From NCBI GenBank assembly GCA_018401885.1, contig JAGYKB010000007.1, forward strand, positions 1 through 64,000: a stretch of 64,000 bases of DNA, given 5' to 3'. Below the pieces are notes generated by a model. It saw nothing but the letters and a program-made list of their open reading frames with translations, did no database searches and was not told the DNA's origin. Position numbers and translations under genes: made by a program. The stretch's first letter is position 1, and the number at the start of each line of letters is the position of its first letter. Positions 9,103 to 17,650 of this stretch are shown in pieces. This DNA comes from Gammaproteobacteria bacterium (lineage in GTDB: Bacteria > Pseudomonadota > Gammaproteobacteria > Pseudomonadales > Pseudohongiellaceae).

Positions 9103-9684
9103 ATGAACAACCATAAACACAACCCAACGGAGTTAACAGGCTACTCCCCGCGTAGCATAATCCTTGCGACCGTGAGTGCCATTGTTGTCGCGACCTTGGT
9201 CTTTGTTGCTGCAATCCTGCCAGCCGAATACGGCAGTGATCCACTAGGCACAGGTGCCTTACTAGGGCTCAATGCCCTCGCCAATGGCGAAAATCCGCTA
9301 GAGGAGCAAATCGAAGGCTACCGCCAAGACAAGGTGGAGTTCATTCTCGAACCTTTTCAATCGGTTGAGTATAAATACCACCTAGACCTTGACGCCCCGA
9401 TGGTCTTCGACTGGCAGTCTACTGGTGTCGTTTATTACGACATGCATGCAGAGCCGGCTGGTCTCGGCGAGGAAGGCGTGCAGAGCTTTAAACAAGACAA
9501 CGGCGTCGCACAAACCGGCTCTTTCCACGCGCCTTTTGCGGGAATACATGGGTGGTTCTGGGAAAACCGCAGTGGGCGCGAGGTAACAGTCACATTGAAT
9601 GCAGCCGGCTATTTCTATGCCTCGACTGTGTTTAGGGACGGCGGCGATTACGAGCGCAACATCGACGCTATCAGCGCGCCTTGA
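9103..9684 (+). CDS. Transmembrane anchor protein (HupE-associated)
   Basis: Protein of 193 residues with one N-terminal membrane helix (SIILATVSAIVVATLVFVAA) followed by LPAEYGSDPLGTGALLGL, a sequence typical of the so-called transmembrane anchor proteins found next to HupE/UreJ and metal-efflux genes. The periplasmic part is a beta-rich domain with aromatic-rich stretches (EYKYHLDLDAPMVFDWQSTG, HGWFWENRSGREVTVTLNA). The activity is unknown. A start with AGGG upstream and the terminator at 9735-9766 close this unit. Confidence 0.8.
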   Translation: MNNHKHNPTELTGYSPRSIILATVSAIVVATLVFVAAILPAEYGSDPLGTGALLGLNALANGENPLEEQIEGYRQDKVEFILEPFQSVEYKYHLDLDAPMVFDWQSTGVVYYDMHAEPAGLGEEGVQSFKQDNGVAQTGSFHAPFAGIHGWFWENRSGREVTVTLNAAGYFYASTVFRDGGDYERNIDAISAP

Positions 9685-9734
9685 AAAGGCGGACAGCGCA
9701 CCTTTCAATCCTAGTCTAGATTTCAAGGTATAAA

Positions 9735-9766
9735 AAAACCCACGTCGATTAACCGCCGTGGGTTTT
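9735..9766. terminator. Bidirectional Rho-independent terminator
   Basis: A 10-bp perfect stem (AAAACCCACG with CGTGGGTTTT) encloses a 12-base loop. A-rich on the left and T-rich on the right, it can serve the + strand gene ending at 9684 and the - strand gene ending at 9806. Confidence 0.85.
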
Positions 9767-9805
9767 GGTGTAGCAGAGTGTTCGTTGGCCAAAAACGCCT
9801 AGATC

Positions 9806-10255
9806 TTACTGCTCTGTCTCGTCAGAACCGTCGCGTGGCGCGCCAGTACCCGATGAACCCATGAAGAGTTTGCGTCCGTCTGGGAATGTGATGTCGCGGC
9901 CATTAGCGCGGCAAGTCGGTTCGCAGAGGCGATCCTTTGACTGATAGCCGGTAACGACGATATCCGTACCTAAAACAAGAGAGTTGCGATTGATGCCACG
10001 ACGCAGCAGCGTGTTTGGCGTGCCGCCCTCAACCATCCATGGACCCGGATCGCGAGTCGCTTCGGGATCGTTGTTATCGAGGTGAATCCAAGTATGTGGG
10101 TTAATCCACTCTACACGTGTAATCGGACCGCCGAGCCTTACTGGCAGGTTCGCATCGAATTCGGCTGAGAAAGCATGGTGAGCAACCGCAGGAGTTTTGA
10201 TTGCAGCAACGCCAAGAGCGGTTACAGCGGCAAGAGCCAGTAGTTTGATTTTCAT
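9806..10255 (-). CDS. DUF6152 family secreted protein
   Basis: Protein of 149 residues starting at ATG 10255, which gives a clean signal peptide (MKIKLLALAAVTALGVAA) ending before HHAFSAEFD. The motifs HHAFSAEFDANLPVRLGG, VEWINPHTWIHLD and WMVEGGTPNTLLRRG are characteristic of the DUF6152 group, which has no known activity. A cysteine pair (CEPTC) lies in the second half. The gene is 175 bp downstream of the 10430 lipoprotein gene on the same strand, a pairing that recurs in related bacteria to my knowledge. Confidence 0.85.
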   Translation of the reverse strand: MKIKLLALAAVTALGVAAIKTPAVAHHAFSAEFDANLPVRLGGPITRVEWINPHTWIHLDNNDPEATRDPGPWMVEGGTPNTLLRRGINRNSLVLGTDIVVTGYQSKDRLCEPTCRANGRDITFPDGRKLFMGSSGTGAPRDGSDETEQ

Positions 10256-10429
10256 ATTTATAACCCTATTGTAAAACCAGAACCTAGAAAGCCTTGGCCT
10301 TCTAGTCTTATCCATCAATGTTAACCCTATTCTAACGCTTTCGTGCGTCTAAGCAAGGCATCGGTAACTATCTATTTTAAGCTCCGCGGGCACTCGATTT
10401 GCCTTGCCCGCAGCGCAGCGTTGCGGGTC

Positions 10430-11320
10430 TTAAAACCCTAGTTCAGACTCGCGACCTTTTCGGTATTTTCCGTACATCATCTCTTCGACGAATTCGACGC
10501 ATTTGAATTGGGGCAATTCATAGCCTTCCTCGAGCCTGCGATAGATAGGCATCTTGATAGTCCAAGGACGCTCAAATACCTGAGGATCTTCCATCGTGGC
10601 TTCGTATTCGATGACATTCTCGCTTACGAGCGTATAGCGTTCGGTGACCTTGAGCTCATAGCTGTGGTAGTTACCAGCGCGGTCAAACCAGGTACGGTCG
10701 TCGAGGCCAGATACTTCGACCACCCAGGTGTCACCGTCCCAATAGCCATGCGATTGACCCATCCACGAATCGAGGGGTGGCTCACCCGGATCAGAAAGAA
10801 AGACATTGCGCACTGCACCGGCAAACGAATAGGCGATAAAAAAGGCACTCTCGCTCTGGAATATCTGGAAAGGATGCGGCAGATAAGTCGCTCGCGGCAC
10901 ACCCGGCATATAGCATTTTAATTCGGGGTCATTGGTAAGCCAGTTGGCGGCGTTTTCATCGCGTCGAGCAAGCGCCTCTGGCTTATAAGGAATGGCCCCG
11001 CCTTCAACTACACCGTAGCTCGCAGGAACAGCACCTACAGCGCCCATCGCGACTATTTCAGGAGCGGGCACAGGGACGAAATCGCCAGGGACAAGCTGAT
11101 AGGCCGCCTTGGGTGGCGCTGGTTCTAGATTGTCATTGGCATTCATTAGCACCTGCCAGATACCGTTAAAATCTGGCTTACCGGCTGGCGTACGCGGTAT
11201 ATCGTTACTCGTGGCCATTGCCGTCGCCGCATTCGCGCCGGCGTCAGTCGAGGCTGAATCAGTTGGGGAACATCCCACGGCGAGCGCGGTGATTACAGGA
11301 AGCAGCCATTGAATCTTCAT
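10430..11320 (-). CDS. Lipoprotein of unknown function, paralogue of the 4159-5193 protein
   Basis: Protein of 296 residues with a lipoprotein signal (MKIQWLLPVITALAVGC). It then shows PRTPAGKPDFNGIWQVL and GYWDGDTWVVEVSGLDDRTW, both shared in altered form with the protein at 4159-5193. GRESELGF closes the protein. The start has AAGGGATG just upstream. Function unknown; the presence of two diverged copies in one window, one soluble and one lipid-anchored, suggests different locations or partners. Confidence 0.82.
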   Translation of the reverse strand: MKIQWLLPVITALAVGCSPTDSASTDAGANAATAMATSNDIPRTPAGKPDFNGIWQVLMNANDNLEPAPPKAAYQLVPGDFVPVPAPEIVAMGAVGAVPASYGVVEGGAIPYKPEALARRDENAANWLTNDPELKCYMPGVPRATYLPHPFQIFQSESAFFIAYSFAGAVRNVFLSDPGEPPLDSWMGQSHGYWDGDTWVVEVSGLDDRTWFDRAGNYHSYELKVTERYTLVSENVIEYEATMEDPQVFERPWTIKMPIYRRLEEGYELPQFKCVEFVEEMMYGKYRKGRESELGF

Positions 11321-11448
11321 AATTCATCCCTTGTTGTTTTAATTGGTTTTTAGACGTTGAATCGTGTCTTGTAGATAGCACTGATATAACCATCGCGCCC
11401 AAAAACTGTCAAGCACGATGCCTTCGCCAGCACGCGCCGCCTAAGAGT

Positions 11449-12708
11449 CTAGCTAACCGTCAAGCTATCGCGCCTGCCGAGCGTCGTAAGCCCAAAATGC
11501 CTAACCAAAGGAACGAACAGAATAAGACTCGCCACAGTCAGCAGCGCAGCGGCAAGAAAAGGCGCACCGGGTAAATAGTAACTGGCATCGAGACCGGTAT
11601 AGGTCGAGAACAGTTTGGTCATCAGCAAGGGGCCGACAATCGAGGTGACACTATTCAAACTACTTAACGCACCTTGAAGCTCGCCCTGCGCATTGGCTGG
11701 CACCTGACTGGTCATAATCGACTGGAAGGCTGGGGACACGAAACCCGACAGCGCCGCGAGCGCGAGCCACCCGTAAAGCTGCCAACCTTCGGTGGATAGA
11801 GCATAGCCTGTGAATCCCATAGCCATAGTCAGCAGCCCGACTAAACCTGCTTTGTAAGCACCAAGATTGGGAATAGCCCAACGAATCAAAAAGGCCTGCA
11901 CGATAATCATAAACACACCGGCATAGCCTAGCGAGAGTCCAACCTGCCATTCCGACCAGGCGAACTTTTCCATGGTGTAGTAGGTCCATGTCGATGGCAG
12001 CGATAAATGGCCTAGCATATAAAGGAAATAAGCGAGTGCGAGACCAGATACTATCGGGTATTTCCGCAACGCCACTAAAGCCCCTATCGGGTTGGCCCGA
12101 CGTAACTCGAACGGGCGTCTATTCGCCAACGACAGCGATTCGCCTAAGACGAGGTAGCCATAAACCACATTAACTGCGGCTAGAATCGCCGCCACGATGA
12201 AGGGAAGTCTGGCACCGTATTCTCCCAAGAGGCCACCGATGACAGGGCCCAATATAAAGCCGCCGCCGAAGGCCGCACCAACCATGCCAAAGCGCTGTGC
12301 GCGTTTTTCTTCGGGGGTGATATCAGTGATATAGGCGTAGGCGAGTGAAAAGGTCGAGCTCGCAGCACCGGCAACCATACGCGCGGCAAACAGCCAGAGC
12401 AGGGTCGGCGCGAACGCCATCATCGCGTAACCTGTCGCTAGCACGATTAAGGAGTAGAGGATAATTGGGCGACGACCGAACTTGTCTCCCAAATTACCCA
12501 AAATCGGCGCCGCAAAGAACTGCATTAGCGCATAGGCAAACATGAGGTAGCCACCAAGCTGTGACGCATTCGACAGATCCACGCCTGTCAAATCAATAAT
12601 CAGCTTCGGTGTTACGGGGAGAATTATGCCGAAGCCGATGGCATCAAGTAATACAACGACGATGATAAAGGCTAAGGCATGTTTATGCGTGCCTGGGTCG
12701 ATGCTCAT
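11449..12708 (-). CDS. MFS transporter, TetA-like drug:H+ antiporter family
   Basis: Protein of 419 residues with about twelve membrane segments. The N-terminal half has DAIGFGIILPVTPKLI and the MFS motif A GDKFGRRPIIL, as in tetracycline/multidrug antiporters of the TCR/Tet group; ITDITPEEKRAQRFG is another group hallmark. It would export a hydrophobic compound in exchange for protons; the substrate cannot be read from sequence. Its ATG follows directly on the stop codon of the PhoX-like gene (TAGATG), so the two are translated from one transcript. Confidence 0.88.
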   Translation of the reverse strand: MSIDPGTHKHALAFIIVVVLLDAIGFGIILPVTPKLIIDLTGVDLSNASQLGGYLMFAYALMQFFAAPILGNLGDKFGRRPIILYSLIVLATGYAMMAFAPTLLWLFAARMVAGAASSTFSLAYAYITDITPEEKRAQRFGMVGAAFGGGFILGPVIGGLLGEYGARLPFIVAAILAAVNVVYGYLVLGESLSLANRRPFELRRANPIGALVALRKYPIVSGLALAYFLYMLGHLSLPSTWTYYTMEKFAWSEWQVGLSLGYAGVFMIIVQAFLIRWAIPNLGAYKAGLVGLLTMAMGFTGYALSTEGWQLYGWLALAALSGFVSPAFQSIMTSQVPANAQGELQGALSSLNSVTSIVGPLLMTKLFSTYTGLDASYYLPGAPFLAAALLTVASLILFVPLVRHFGLTTLGRRDSLTVS

Positions 12709-13932
12709 CTAGACCCTGCTAATTTCGAATGTTACGCCGAACTCATTCGCACCCTCGGCGCCGCGCTGCGAGCTGAAATAAAGCCGTGTATAGCTCGGAT
12801 CGAATGCAGGCCCCGTAATCTCCGACGCATCGTGCCCAACCACTTGTAGCAACGGAACAGCATCAAATTGTTCGCCCTCTTCGGACGGCAGCAGCACAAC
12901 GAGTTGCATGTCACCACCGTCCTCTGCAACAAGGACGTCACCGCGAGGGGTCACAGTCACATTATCGACTCCCGCCAAGACTGGATCGGTTGATGTTTCA
13001 ATATCGTAGATTACTCGTAATTCGCCAGACTCAACCTCGTAAGACCACACCCGATTGTCGCGCTTGGTCGTAAAATAAACAGATCCGTCGTGATAGGCGA
13101 TGCCTTCGCCACCGCGAAACGCGTGATAACCCGCGACCTGATGGCGCGTCGCCGTGGTACTTGCAAGAGGGTCTGGCACAGCAAGCCATTCGATATACTG
13201 CCTATCCCCGCGCTGGACCACAGACGCAATCTCTAGTTGACCGGCACTTAAATCCGGCAGCCCGCGCGTCGCGGTGAAACGATAGAAACCACCGTCGCGC
13301 TGATCTTCGGTAAGATAAAGCTGATCGTTTGCAAGGTCGACTGCGACAGCTTCGTGTTCGAATCGGCCAAGCAACGGCCTTGCTTCGCCGTTCCCTGCTT
13401 TCTGAGGATCGCACTCAAAAACCAATCCCTGTTCATATTCCTCACAGGACAACCAGGTACCCCAAGGCGTCGCTCCGCCAGCGCAGTTCGACGTCGTATT
13501 CTCCAAAATGCTATAGCAGTCGACTATCTCTCCATTGGCGTCAAAGCGCAGCGCGCGAACGCCACCAGCGGCATCGCGCAATTCACTATTCGAGGCGTAA
13601 ATCCAACCTCCATCAGCGCTTGGAAACACAGCACCCCCGTCTGGCGCTCGATGCCAAACGACCTCTGAATTTTTGCTTGGCGCCACACCGCTTCTTGCAA
13701 CAATGCGTGACCGAAAGCCCGCCGGCAAGCGCAGCCCGTTTTCATCTGGCGGCAGCAACGGTCCTAGCTCGCTCAGACGAGCGATAGCTGCGAGCAGTTC
13801 TGTATTTTTCTGCGCAGCATCGCCGGAGTTCATAACAATCGCCTGTGCCTTGATGCCGCCGGCCGCAAACAGGGCGAAGCCAGTGGCGCCGTGGCGCATA
13901 AATGCTCTTCGATTTACTCTTAGTGTTTTCAT
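12709..13932 (-). CDS. PhoX-like (DUF839) Tat-exported protein
   Basis: Protein of 407 residues starting at ATG 13932. The N-terminus holds a twin-arginine motif (VNRRAFMRHGATGFALFAAG), so it is probably exported folded. The body resembles the PhoX alkaline phosphatase/DUF839 propeller: NCAGGATPWGTWLSCEEY, GRFEHEAVAVDL and TEDQRDGGFYRF. PhoX enzymes use calcium and iron to hydrolyse phosphate esters; this one is shorter than typical PhoX, so phosphatase activity is not certain. It is cotranscribed with the MFS gene, an odd partnership. Confidence 0.82.
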   Translation of the reverse strand: MKTLRVNRRAFMRHGATGFALFAAGGIKAQAIVMNSGDAAQKNTELLAAIARLSELGPLLPPDENGLRLPAGFRSRIVARSGVAPSKNSEVVWHRAPDGGAVFPSADGGWIYASNSELRDAAGGVRALRFDANGEIVDCYSILENTTSNCAGGATPWGTWLSCEEYEQGLVFECDPQKAGNGEARPLLGRFEHEAVAVDLANDQLYLTEDQRDGGFYRFTATRGLPDLSAGQLEIASVVQRGDRQYIEWLAVPDPLASTTATRHQVAGYHAFRGGEGIAYHDGSVYFTTKRDNRVWSYEVESGELRVIYDIETSTDPVLAGVDNVTVTPRGDVLVAEDGGDMQLVVLLPSEEGEQFDAVPLLQVVGHDASEITGPAFDPSYTRLYFSSQRGAEGANEFGVTFEISRV

Positions 13933-14064
13933 AGGGTAAGCATACCTTAGGGTACGTGACATTATTTTGACCAAGAGTATAGATCAGTTGCGACGGAAAA
14001 GTTGCATCGCTACGTAGAAGATTTCGAAGGCGCTTTCCACTATTGATTAATTTGGAGCACTACG

Positions 14065-14679
14065 ATGATAAACAATACAGATCGACTGACAGACAATGGC
14101 TTCGCCCGCAGCTCGAATAAGGTAATTGGCCTTACTCTCGCGCTAGCACTTTTCAATGTGTCCTCGCTGTATGCGCAAGATGCGCCGCCGACTCAACGGG
14201 CAGCGGCATTTGATACGTTGGATGCTAACGGTGACGGTAATATAAGTTTCGACGAGTTCTCAGTTCGTGAACGGACAATTATCGACCGACTAGACAGCGA
14301 CGAGAACGGTGTTTTGACCCTCGACGAGTTTTTAAACGCTCGACCATCTCGTCCCGGTGTTCGCGGCCCAAAAGATCCGTCGAAGAGGCCGGCCCAGCGC
14401 GGAGAGAGAGCGCCTCAATCTAATGTCGAGAAGCAAACCCAAAAAGAGGGAGAGCGAGAGCCGCGGGCCGAAAAAATGGCAGAACGCCGTGCTATGATGC
14501 AACAAAGAATTGAAGCGCGTTTCATCGCAGCAGACACTAACGGCGATCAATTGGTCACTGCCGCTGAGTGGATGGAAGCGAATTTCTTGGCTCTCGACGC
14601 GGATAACAATGGCGCGCTAACCAAGGCCGAGTTTGCGACACGCGGCGATGCGCGAGATGGCGCCCATAAGCAGCGATAA
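14065..14679 (+). CDS. Secreted EF-hand protein
   Basis: Protein of 204 residues with a hydrophobic N-terminal signal (LTLALALFNVSSLYAQ). Four EF-hand loops can be read: DANGDGNISFDE, DSDENGVLTLDE, DTNGDQLVTAAE and DADNNGALTKAE, as two pairs separated by a basic, proline-rich linker. It should bind calcium in the periplasm or outside. GGAG lies 7 bases before the ATG. It is followed by an ECF sigma factor and two membrane proteins in the same direction, so it may belong to their regulon. Confidence 0.88.
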   Translation: MINNTDRLTDNGFARSSNKVIGLTLALALFNVSSLYAQDAPPTQRAAAFDTLDANGDGNISFDEFSVRERTIIDRLDSDENGVLTLDEFLNARPSRPGVRGPKDPSKRPAQRGERAPQSNVEKQTQKEGEREPRAEKMAERRAMMQQRIEARFIAADTNGDQLVTAAEWMEANFLALDADNNGALTKAEFATRGDARDGAHKQR

Positions 14680-14756
14680 TTTGCACACTGAGTGCGGACG
14701 CAACGGCGGCTCCGCACTCAAATTTCGCTCGGCAAACGCCACACAGACGACACGCG

Positions 14757-15353
14757 ATGAATGATGAAGAGCTGATGGCAGCAGTCGCTCAAGGCGACCG
14801 GCGGGCCTATGACGCACTGGTCCGAGCACACCTGCCTGCAATCACGCGCTACTCATTGAGGATGCTCGGCAACGGGCGTGATATCGAGGACGTTGCCCAA
14901 GAAACATTTCTTCGGCTCTGGGTTAGCGCAAAAAAATGGGACCCTGGGAAAGCTAAACTAAGCACCTGGCTCCACCGCATTGCGCATAACCTCTGTATCG
15001 ATATGCTTCGTAAGCAGCAACGTGTGTTGCTCGGCGAGCGATTCGACGAGGAATTAGATAGCAATTCGAACTTTGATAATTCGCTGCGTAACGCAGTCGT
15101 CGAACACGCAAAAGAGGAACCAAGCTCTCAGCAAATGATCGAGAAAGACTCCGAGCTTTCAGCATTGAATCTGGCGATAAGCAAGCTACCAGAGACACAG
15201 CGCAGCGCCCTACTGCTCTGCTACTATCAAGGCTTCTCCAATAAAGAAGCGGCGGACATCACAGGATTATCAGTGAGAGCACTCGAATCACTTATAGCAA
15301 GGGCTAAACGCAGCTTACGGACACAAATGGAGGCCCATTACAATGAGCGGTAA
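14757..15353 (+). CDS. ECF-type RNA polymerase sigma factor
   Basis: Protein of 198 residues with sigma-70 region 2 (AYDALVRAHLPAITRYSLRM, then DIEDVAQETFLRLW) and region 4 (LPETQRSALLLCYYQGFSNK, then LSVRALESLIARAKRSLR). Length is normal for a group IV (ECF) factor. The next gene overlaps its end by 11 bases and looks like its anti-sigma factor. Signal unknown; the Spy-like protein downstream hints at envelope or metal stress. Confidence 0.92.
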   Translation: MNDEELMAAVAQGDRRAYDALVRAHLPAITRYSLRMLGNGRDIEDVAQETFLRLWVSAKKWDPGKAKLSTWLHRIAHNLCIDMLRKQQRVLLGERFDEELDSNSNFDNSLRNAVVEHAKEEPSSQQMIEKDSELSALNLAISKLPETQRSALLLCYYQGFSNKEAADITGLSVRALESLIARAKRSLRTQMEAHYNER

Positions 15354-15792
15354 GGATAATAATCGCATAGCATCCCTCAGGGACGAGGAACTCGAAGCCC
15401 TGATCGCCCGCGCGGCAGCGAGCACGATGAACGGCCAGGACGACAGAGCGCTCTACAAGCGCATCGAATCGCGAGTACTAAACCAATCGCTTCCCCCTCA
15501 GGTAGCCCAGACACCCCGCAAAGTGCTCGCAGCATCCGACAGTTTCATGCGGGGCATCGATGCGCTTATCGATTGGCTCAACCCACAGCGGCAGAGTCTT
15601 TGGCGTCCGGTTTTCGCCGCCGCCTGCCCGCTCGTCCTGGGTATTGTGATCGGCAATTTTTTCAATTTTGGCCTAACCCCGGCGAGCGAACCAAACTTCG
15701 AATCGTGGGACGACGAACTCGTCATGTTGTCTTTTTTGGATATGTCAAACCAAGGTGAAATAACCGAAGAAAACGAAGGCGAAATCAGATGA
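15343..15792 (+). CDS. Putative anti-sigma factor (single-TM protein)
   Basis: Protein of 149 residues that begins inside the sigma gene and overlaps the next gene by ATGA, so translation of the three is coupled. A ~85-residue polar N-terminus (LRDEELEALIARAAASTMNG) is followed by one membrane segment (PVFAAACPLVLGIVIGNFFN) and a short acidic C-terminus. This is the usual layout and position of an anti-sigma factor, but no zinc-binding HxxxCxxC motif is present, so the role is inferred mainly from context. Confidence 0.78.
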   Translation: MSGKDNNRIASLRDEELEALIARAAASTMNGQDDRALYKRIESRVLNQSLPPQVAQTPRKVLAASDSFMRGIDALIDWLNPQRQSLWRPVFAAACPLVLGIVIGNFFNFGLTPASEPNFESWDDELVMLSFLDMSNQGEITEENEGEIR

Positions 15793-16373
15793 CACAACTC
15801 AATAGACGTCGCGGCCTTGTCGTCGCGTTGCTTATTTCGATCGCGATCAATCTTTTCTTAGTCGGCGGCGTCGCTTATCGATTCTATCTGATCAACAGTG
15901 AGACGAGCATCGGGAGACCCTTACCACCTAATATCAGCTGGCTCATTCGCGACATCACACCCGAGCGTCAAGAAGAGCTACGCGCTGGCCTCAGAGAACG
16001 AGGAATGCAGGGGCGCGCAGCGCGCAGTCGATTATTTAAAGCACAGAGTGAATCGAACAGGCTCATGGCCCAAGATCCTTTCGATGAAGAGGCGCTCGCC
16101 GCAGCTTTGGCCGAACTGAGAGACGCTGCCAACGATTACCAACGCCTGTCTCATCTACAGACAGTTGAGACTTTAAGCGAGTTGAGCGCCGAGGAGCGCC
16201 GTAACGCGGTAGAATTTATTAATCGCCGTGGACCTCGCGATGGCAGGCCACCGGCGCTGAACAACAACGCCAGACGGCCTCCTGGACCACCACTCGGAAA
16301 TGACAGTGATCGGCGTGGACCACGAATCGATGCGACTGTTGGGTCTCCACCCTTAGGACAAGAGCGTCGATAA
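15789..16373 (+). CDS. Periplasmic Spy/CpxP-like (heavy-metal sensor type) protein
   Basis: Protein of 194 residues with an N-terminal membrane anchor (VVALLISIAINLFLVGGVAY), then a helical domain with LTXXQ-like family features (DITPERQEELRAGLRERG, LSAEERRNAVEFINRRG). Similar proteins (periplasmic heavy metal sensor, RseP/CnrX/Spy-like) modulate sigma/anti-sigma pairs or act as chaperones. The C-terminus is proline/arginine rich and probably disordered. Translation is coupled to the anti-sigma-like gene. Confidence 0.78.
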   Translation: MTQLNRRRGLVVALLISIAINLFLVGGVAYRFYLINSETSIGRPLPPNISWLIRDITPERQEELRAGLRERGMQGRAARSRLFKAQSESNRLMAQDPFDEEALAAALAELRDAANDYQRLSHLQTVETLSELSAEERRNAVEFINRRGPRDGRPPALNNNARRPPGPPLGNDSDRRGPRIDATVGSPPLGQERR

Positions 16374-16402
16374 GGACTAGTAGCATTTACACAAGGCAAG
16401 CT

Positions 16403-16663
16403 ATGAGCAATCAGAGTAACAGCGACAAACCAGAAGTCACTATTCCTTCAATACAGCGTGGTAGATACCAACACTATAAGGGACAGTTTTACGAGGTAAT
16501 CGACGTCGTGCACCACAGTGAGACGCAAGAGCCTCTAGTTTTGTATCGCGCGCTGTATGGGGCACAGGGGCTGTGGGTCAGGCCTTACCAAATGTTTTTT
16601 GAAGACATAAGTATTGAGGGAAATTTGTTACCTCGTTTCGCCTTTCTCGGCGAAGAGAAATAA
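16403..16663 (+). CDS. DUF1653 domain protein
   Basis: Protein of 86 residues consisting almost entirely of a DUF1653 domain: RGRYQHYKGQFYEVIDVVHH, then EPLVLYRALYG and LWVRPYQMFFEDI. This small SH3-like cytoplasmic domain has no established function. It ends 3 bp before the stop of the convergent gene at 16667. Confidence 0.85.
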   Translation: MSNQSNSDKPEVTIPSIQRGRYQHYKGQFYEVIDVVHHSETQEPLVLYRALYGAQGLWVRPYQMFFEDISIEGNLLPRFAFLGEEK

Positions 16664-16666
16664 GCC

Positions 16667-17473
16667 TCACTCCAGCCGTGCTGCCAGACTCTTAAACTCC
16701 GCCAGTTGAGCGTCGATGAATTTATCCGCCACAGCGCGCTGAGCAGGTGGAAGATTTTCGCCCAGTTCACGTCGTGTAAGTTCCAATGCCTCGCGCTGCA
16801 AGCTTAACCGCGCTTGCTGCGAGGTTTCTTCAAGGGCATGTGGATTGAGCAGCGCATAGCTGCTGTCAAAGTGGGTTGCAACGAGATGATCAATCTCACC
16901 CGCAGCAAAAACCAGTCCATTCTGGCGCGCGAATATTTCGACTTGCCCACGATAGCTTGGCTTAAATCTTTCCCATGCGTTGCGCCGCATAAGCGTCTCA
17001 AGCTCTGTGATTTCGTTTTGACTAAGTGTGGCCCGAAGGCGCGACAGCACATAATTTGCAGCCGGCTTATACGCCCTCTGTCTGCTGCCCATCACACCCA
17101 TGCTCTGCGCCAACCTAAAATCAGTTAATTCGCGATGAGCCTGGACAAGCGCATTGCGAATCGCGATCTTTCGCTTTTCGTCACCGGAGAGGCTGGCATA
17201 AAATTGTGCAAAGTCAGCGTCTACCTCGCCGAGTAGACGCGCCTCAGCGACCGCCGACTGCTGCGCATCAAGATCAGCGAAAAGAAATTGATTTTGAAGC
17301 TGCGCGAGGGAGAAGTCTTCAGAGGCATCTTGGACTAAGAAGCCAGAGCGCGGAGATGCACTCGACTCGGGGCCCTGCGGCGTTGGCAGCACGAGCGTTA
17401 GAATCAAGACTATACCGAGGCCTAACAAACCGCCCAGAAAAACGCGAAGTACTCTTCTTACACTGTGCTCCAT
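16667..17473 (-). CDS. Membrane-anchored helical protein of unknown function
   Basis: Protein of 268 residues. One N-terminal hydrophobic segment (VFLGGLLGLGIVLILTLVLP) is followed by a long, charged, mostly helical region with few prolines (AQLQNQFLFADLDAQQSAVA, LSRLRATLSQNEITELETLM). No catalytic motif or family recognised. The topology (short N-terminus in, large periplasmic helical part) recalls lipase-foldase-like or scaffolding proteins, but I found no specific match. Confidence 0.7.
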   Translation of the reverse strand: MEHSVRRVLRVFLGGLLGLGIVLILTLVLPTPQGPESSASPRSGFLVQDASEDFSLAQLQNQFLFADLDAQQSAVAEARLLGEVDADFAQFYASLSGDEKRKIAIRNALVQAHRELTDFRLAQSMGVMGSRQRAYKPAANYVLSRLRATLSQNEITELETLMRRNAWERFKPSYRGQVEIFARQNGLVFAAGEIDHLVATHFDSSYALLNPHALEETSQQARLSLQREALELTRRELGENLPPAQRAVADKFIDAQLAEFKSLAARLE

Positions 17474-17650
17474 GCAACCTCTTCTAATTCACTTAACATC
17501 ACTCTGAGTTTACGCTCTTTTGGCAATAGCTGATCAGTGTGACTCCGGTTACAATTTGCACAGAGCACTGTTGTAGAATTCCATAGTTAGCCAAGTGCAT
17601 CAGATTCACCCATTTATCACTCTTGCTAACTGCATTTAAGGAAATTAGAA

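Noticed and set aside
16667-17473. Lipase foldase (chaperone) identity for the helical membrane protein
   Set aside because: Layout is similar but the known foldase motifs were not found.
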